DNA of 64,000 nt from Thiobacillus denitrificans (GTDB lineage: Bacteria; Pseudomonadota; Gammaproteobacteria; Burkholderiales; Thiobacillaceae), in NCBI RefSeq assembly GCF_001530125.1, contig NZ_LDUG01000018.1, positions 201,171 through 265,170 of the forward strand, given 5' to 3'. Shown here piece after piece: positions 61,677-64,000 of this stretch; within the stretch, counting starts at the first letter, position 1; each line of letters begins with the position of its first letter. Below the pieces are notes generated by a model that ran no database searches, was not told the origin of the DNA, and saw only the letters and a list, made by a program, of their open reading frames with translations. The position numbers and the translations under genes were made by a program.

Positions 61677-61944
61677 GGCGTCAAGAATGGATAAATTGGA
61701 TATTCGCCGGGGTGTATTTGCGCGCAGGCCACGAAGCAAGACGCGCCGTTGTGTCATTCACAACAAGCGGCTTGCGACAAAGGGATGCGTGCAAATACAC
61801 TCCGGCCCGAAGGGTTGCACCGAATTCGCGCGTCTGCGGCGTTGCAAGCCTTGCCCAATGATGACATTGGGCGGCGCCTTGCGCCTTGCATCCATCACGA
61901 ATTCGAAGCAACGAATGTCCAATTTATCCATTCTTGATGCCTTA
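61674..61944. mobile_element. MITE-like element with 33-bp terminal inverted repeats, TA-flanked
   Basis: The left end 61674-61706 (taaggcgtcaagaatggata, then aattggatattcg) is the reverse complement of 61912-61944 at 31 of 33 positions. Both outer ends are TA, as in elements of the IS630/Tc1-mariner type that duplicate TA. The interior has further paired segments: 61706-61726 with 61786-61806 (19 of 21), GTTGTG-N5-CACAAC at 61748-61764 and GCCCAATG-N4-CATTGGGC at 61853-61872. It holds no convincing gene. It fills the gap between gmhB and plsC and supplies the gmhB stop codon. Confidence 0.7.
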
Positions 61945-61946
61945 GC

Positions 61947-62669
61947 ATGAGCCTGATTCGCTCGTTGATTTTCGCGGTCCTGCAAACCACGCTGACGATT
62001 TTTTTCAGCGTGGTCGCGTTCCTCAGTTTTCCGTTTTCGGCGCATGCGCGCTACCGCCTGATCACCGGCTACAACCATATCGTGATCTGGCTGGCACGCT
62101 GGGTGCTCGGTATCCGCTACGTGGTGGAGGGGCGGGAAAACCTGCCGGTGCAGCCGGCCATCATTCTCGCCAAGCATCAGTCGGCGTGGGAAACGGTGGC
62201 TTTCCTTTGCCTGTTTCCGCCGGTCTCGCCGGTGATCAAGCAGGAACTGCTGAATGTGCCGTTTTTTGGCTGGGCATTCCGCATGCTCTCGCCCATCGCC
62301 ATCGACCGCGGTGCCGGGCGCGAGGCGTTGAAGCAGATCGTCGCCCAGGGCCAGGAGAAGCTTGCGCAGGGATTTTGGGTGCTGGTGTTTCCCGAAGGCA
62401 CGCGCGTCGCCCCGGGCGAAAAAGGCCGCTACGGCATCGGCGGCGGCTGGCTGGCGGCGGATACCGGCGCGCCCATCGTGCCGATTGCGCACAACGCCGG
62501 CGAAGTGTGGCCGAAGAATGCCTTCATCAAGCGTCCCGGCACCATCACCGTGCGCATCGGCCCGGTGATCGACCCCACCGGCAAGAGCGCGGCCGAACTC
62601 ACCCGCGCGGTGGAAGCCTGGATCGAAACCGAAATGACGAGGCTGCCCCCTGCTGCCGCACACCAATAG
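61947..62669 (+). CDS. plsC: 1-acyl-sn-glycerol-3-phosphate acyltransferase
   Basis: A 240-residue PlsC-type acyltransferase with an N-terminal TM segment (about residues 5-30). The catalytic box reads 'KHQSAWETVAF' (H-x4-E variant of H-x4-D, common in betaproteobacteria) and the glycerol phosphate-binding box 'VLVFPEGTRVAPG'. It makes phosphatidate in the inner membrane. It starts 3 bases after the inverted-repeat element. Confidence 0.93.
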   Translation: MSLIRSLIFAVLQTTLTIFFSVVAFLSFPFSAHARYRLITGYNHIVIWLARWVLGIRYVVEGRENLPVQPAIILAKHQSAWETVAFLCLFPPVSPVIKQELLNVPFFGWAFRMLSPIAIDRGAGREALKQIVAQGQEKLAQGFWVLVFPEGTRVAPGEKGRYGIGGGWLAADTGAPIVPIAHNAGEVWPKNAFIKRPGTITVRIGPVIDPTGKSAAELTRAVEAWIETEMTRLPPAAAHQ

Positions 62670-62691
62670 CGGCGTCCTGCAGATCGGCGAT

Positions 62692-63357
62692 GTGGCGGTG
62701 CCGTTTGCGCTCAAGCGCTCGCGCCGCCGCCGCACCCTGGGGCTGACCGTGACCGCGCGCGAAGTGCGCATCCACGCGCCGAGCTGGACCCCGCGCGCCG
62801 AAATCGATTGCTATGTGCGGCAGCAGCACGACTGGCTGCAGCGCGCCTGGACCCGCATGCAGACGCGCGTGCCGCAAGCCGGGACGGCATCTCTGGGGGA
62901 AGTGCGTTATCTCGGCCGCACCCTCGCGCTCGACATCCAGCCTTCCCTGTTCAGCGAGGTGCGGCGTCATGGCAACACCCTGCGCGTGCTTGCCCCGCAC
63001 GATGCGGATGCCGGCGCCCTGATCCGCGCCTGGTTCCACACCCGCGCCGCACATCTTCTGGCCTGGCGCCTCGCGCGCATCGCGCGGAAACTGGGGCGCG
63101 CGCCCAGCCGCTTCGCACTGTCCAACGCCCAGACGCAGTGGGGCAGCTGCACCCAGCGCGGCCATGTTCGCCTCAACTGGCGGCTGGTGCAGGCACCGCT
63201 CGCGCTGATCGACTACGTCGCCGCGCACGAACTGGCGCATCTGATTCACCTTGACCACTCGCCGCGCTTCTGGGCGCAGGTCGTCGAATTGTGCCCCGAT
63301 GCGTTGGCAAGGCGCGCCGAGTTGCGCACAATGAGCGCGGTGCTGTTTCAGGTTTGA
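62692..63357 (+). CDS. YgjP-like (DUF45/M48-type) metallopeptidase domain protein
   Basis: A 221-residue protein of the YgjP/DUF45 family with the zinc signature 'AAHELAHLIHLDHSPRFW' (HExxH variant: His-Glu-Leu-Ala-His, with the downstream His). The preceding 'TQWGSCTQRGHVRLNWRL' is also typical. The start is a GTG at 62692; the frame is open from 62638 but without ATG, GTG or TTG before it. Physiological role is unknown. Confidence 0.88.
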   Translation: MAVPFALKRSRRRRTLGLTVTAREVRIHAPSWTPRAEIDCYVRQQHDWLQRAWTRMQTRVPQAGTASLGEVRYLGRTLALDIQPSLFSEVRRHGNTLRVLAPHDADAGALIRAWFHTRAAHLLAWRLARIARKLGRAPSRFALSNAQTQWGSCTQRGHVRLNWRLVQAPLALIDYVAAHELAHLIHLDHSPRFWAQVVELCPDALARRAELRTMSAVLFQV

Positions 63358-63390
63358 TTTTATAAGGCTCTTTCATCGTTATTTGTTGGT

Positions 63391-63940
63391 ATTGGCCAGC
63401 ACTGTGGGCGGGGCGTCCTCGCCCCGATTTGCGCGCCGTCGCAACCTTCACGGCATCGGCCCGGGGGCGGGCCTCCTACAACAGCCCCCCTGGCGGCGAG
63501 GTCTTTTGGTATTGGCCAGCGCTGTGGGCGGGGCGCCCTCGCCCCGAATTACGCACCGTCGCAACCGCCACGGCATCGGCCCGGGGGCGGGCCTCCTACA
63601 ACAGCACCCCTGGCGGCGAGGTCTTTTGGTATTGGCCAGCGCTGTGGGCGGGGCGCCCTCGCCCCGAATTACGCACCGTCGCAACCGCCACGGCATCGGC
63701 CCGGGGGCGGGCCTCCTACAACAGCACCCCTGGTGGCGAGGCCTTTTGGTATTGGCCAGCGCTGTGGGCGGGGCGCCCTCGCCCCGAATTACGCACCGTC
63801 GCAACCTTCACGGCATCGGCCCGGGGGCGGGCCTCCTACAACAGCACCCCTGGTGGCGAGGCCTTTTGGTATTGGCCAGCGCTGTGGGCGGGGCGCCCTC
63901 GCCCCGATTTGCGCACCGTCGCAACCGCCACGGTATCTGG
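63391..63940. repeat. Tandem array of five 120-bp palindromic units
   Basis: The phrase 'attggccagcgctgtgggcg' begins at 63391 (one base different), 63511, 63631, 63751 and 63871, exactly 120 bases apart. Each unit holds 'ggggcgccctcgccccgaat' facing 'cggcccgggggcgggcctcc' and 'tacaacagcacccctgg'. The fifth unit is cut short after about 65 bases. Because 120 is divisible by three, open frames run through the array on both strands, but they are repetitive and not genes. The last 50 bases of the window are unrelated and end 'cttcgtgtccttcgcgg'. Confidence 0.93.
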
Positions 63941-64000
63941 AGCGCTGCATTGAGCCGAAAAGTTACGATATCCAATTGTGTTTCTTCGTGTCCTTCGCGG

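Noticed and set aside
61687-61950. An 87-codon frame in the inverted-repeat element
   Set aside because: It runs through terminal repeats and hairpins and overlaps the plsC start; structure explains the sequence better than coding does.
63391-63940. CRISPR array
   Set aside because: Units are 120 bp, contiguous and alike from end to end; there are no short repeats separated by unique spacers and no cas genes.
63429-63953. A 174-codon repetitive protein frame, also open on the other strand
   Set aside because: The 120-bp period is a multiple of three, so any stop-free unit gives a long frame; the product is only the translated palindrome.

Overview
This 64 kb window is high-GC DNA (roughly 60-65% by eye) and looks like a betaproteobacterial chromosome. 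The lineage call rests on a complete exosortase A (XrtA/EpsH) exopolysaccharide locus of the Rhodocyclales/Nitrosomonadales/Thiobacillus type, the order glyQ-glyS-gmhB-plsC-YgjP-like peptidase, and several families of intergenic palindromic repeats. Genus cannot be fixed from the sequence alone. No tRNA, rRNA, CRISPR array, transposase or phage gene was recognised.

Layout. (1) 2-688: the 3' end of a large, lower-GC gene cut by the window edge, possibly a defence-type protein. (2) 988-3981, minus strand: a tightly overlapping operon of a MazG-like pyrophosphohydrolase, a [2Fe-2S] ferredoxin, an alpha/beta hydrolase and a NodI/NodJ-type ABC exporter. (3) 4194-26066, plus strand: the XrtA locus, preceded by a good sigma-54 -24/-12 element at 4095-4110. 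It holds an outer-membrane export lipoprotein, a chain-length regulator, a tyrosine autokinase, a beta-barrel-type protein, an AAA ATPase, WecB, a DUF3473-type deacetylase, a FemAB-like protein, four GT4 glycosyltransferases, exosortase A fused to EpsI, an asparagine-synthase-type amidotransferase, a sulfotransferase, a PaaK/CapK-like adenylating enzyme and a Wzy-type ligase/polymerase. (4) 26512-34488: a mixed accessory segment with a second asparagine-synthase homologue lacking Cys2, a second sulfotransferase, a deacetylase-like protein, two glycosyltransferases and a secreted TPR protein, separated by repeat clusters. (5) 54326 down to 34498, minus strand: a second polysaccharide cluster of about 20 kb headed by Wzm/Wzt ABC-export genes. 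It holds a third asparagine-synthase homologue, a QueC-like PP-loop protein, two TylF-like methyltransferases, a pyruvyltransferase-like protein, GT2/GT4 enzymes, a NodB deacetylase and an unusual GT2-membrane-sulfatase-fold fusion of 1065 residues. (6) 55045-57139, minus strand: two successive MntA/HepT nucleotidyltransferase-HEPN toxin-antitoxin pairs. (7) 58084-63357, plus strand: glyQ, glyS, gmhB, plsC and a YgjP-like metallopeptidase, with a MITE-like element between gmhB and plsC. (8) 63391 to the end: a tandem array of 120-bp palindromic units.

How it fits together. Regions 3 and 4 would build and modify an exopolysaccharide and process PEP-CTERM proteins with XrtA. Region 5 would build and export a second, heavily decorated glycan through an ABC transporter. 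The initiating sugar-1-phosphate transferase, a Wzx flippase and PEP-CTERM substrates are not in the window and must lie elsewhere. The most unusual points are the sulfatase-fold fusion with Thr at the nucleophile position, the set of PP-loop amidotransferase-like proteins of which two lack the glutaminase nucleophile, the 271-bp TA-flanked element, and the dense repeat arrays.
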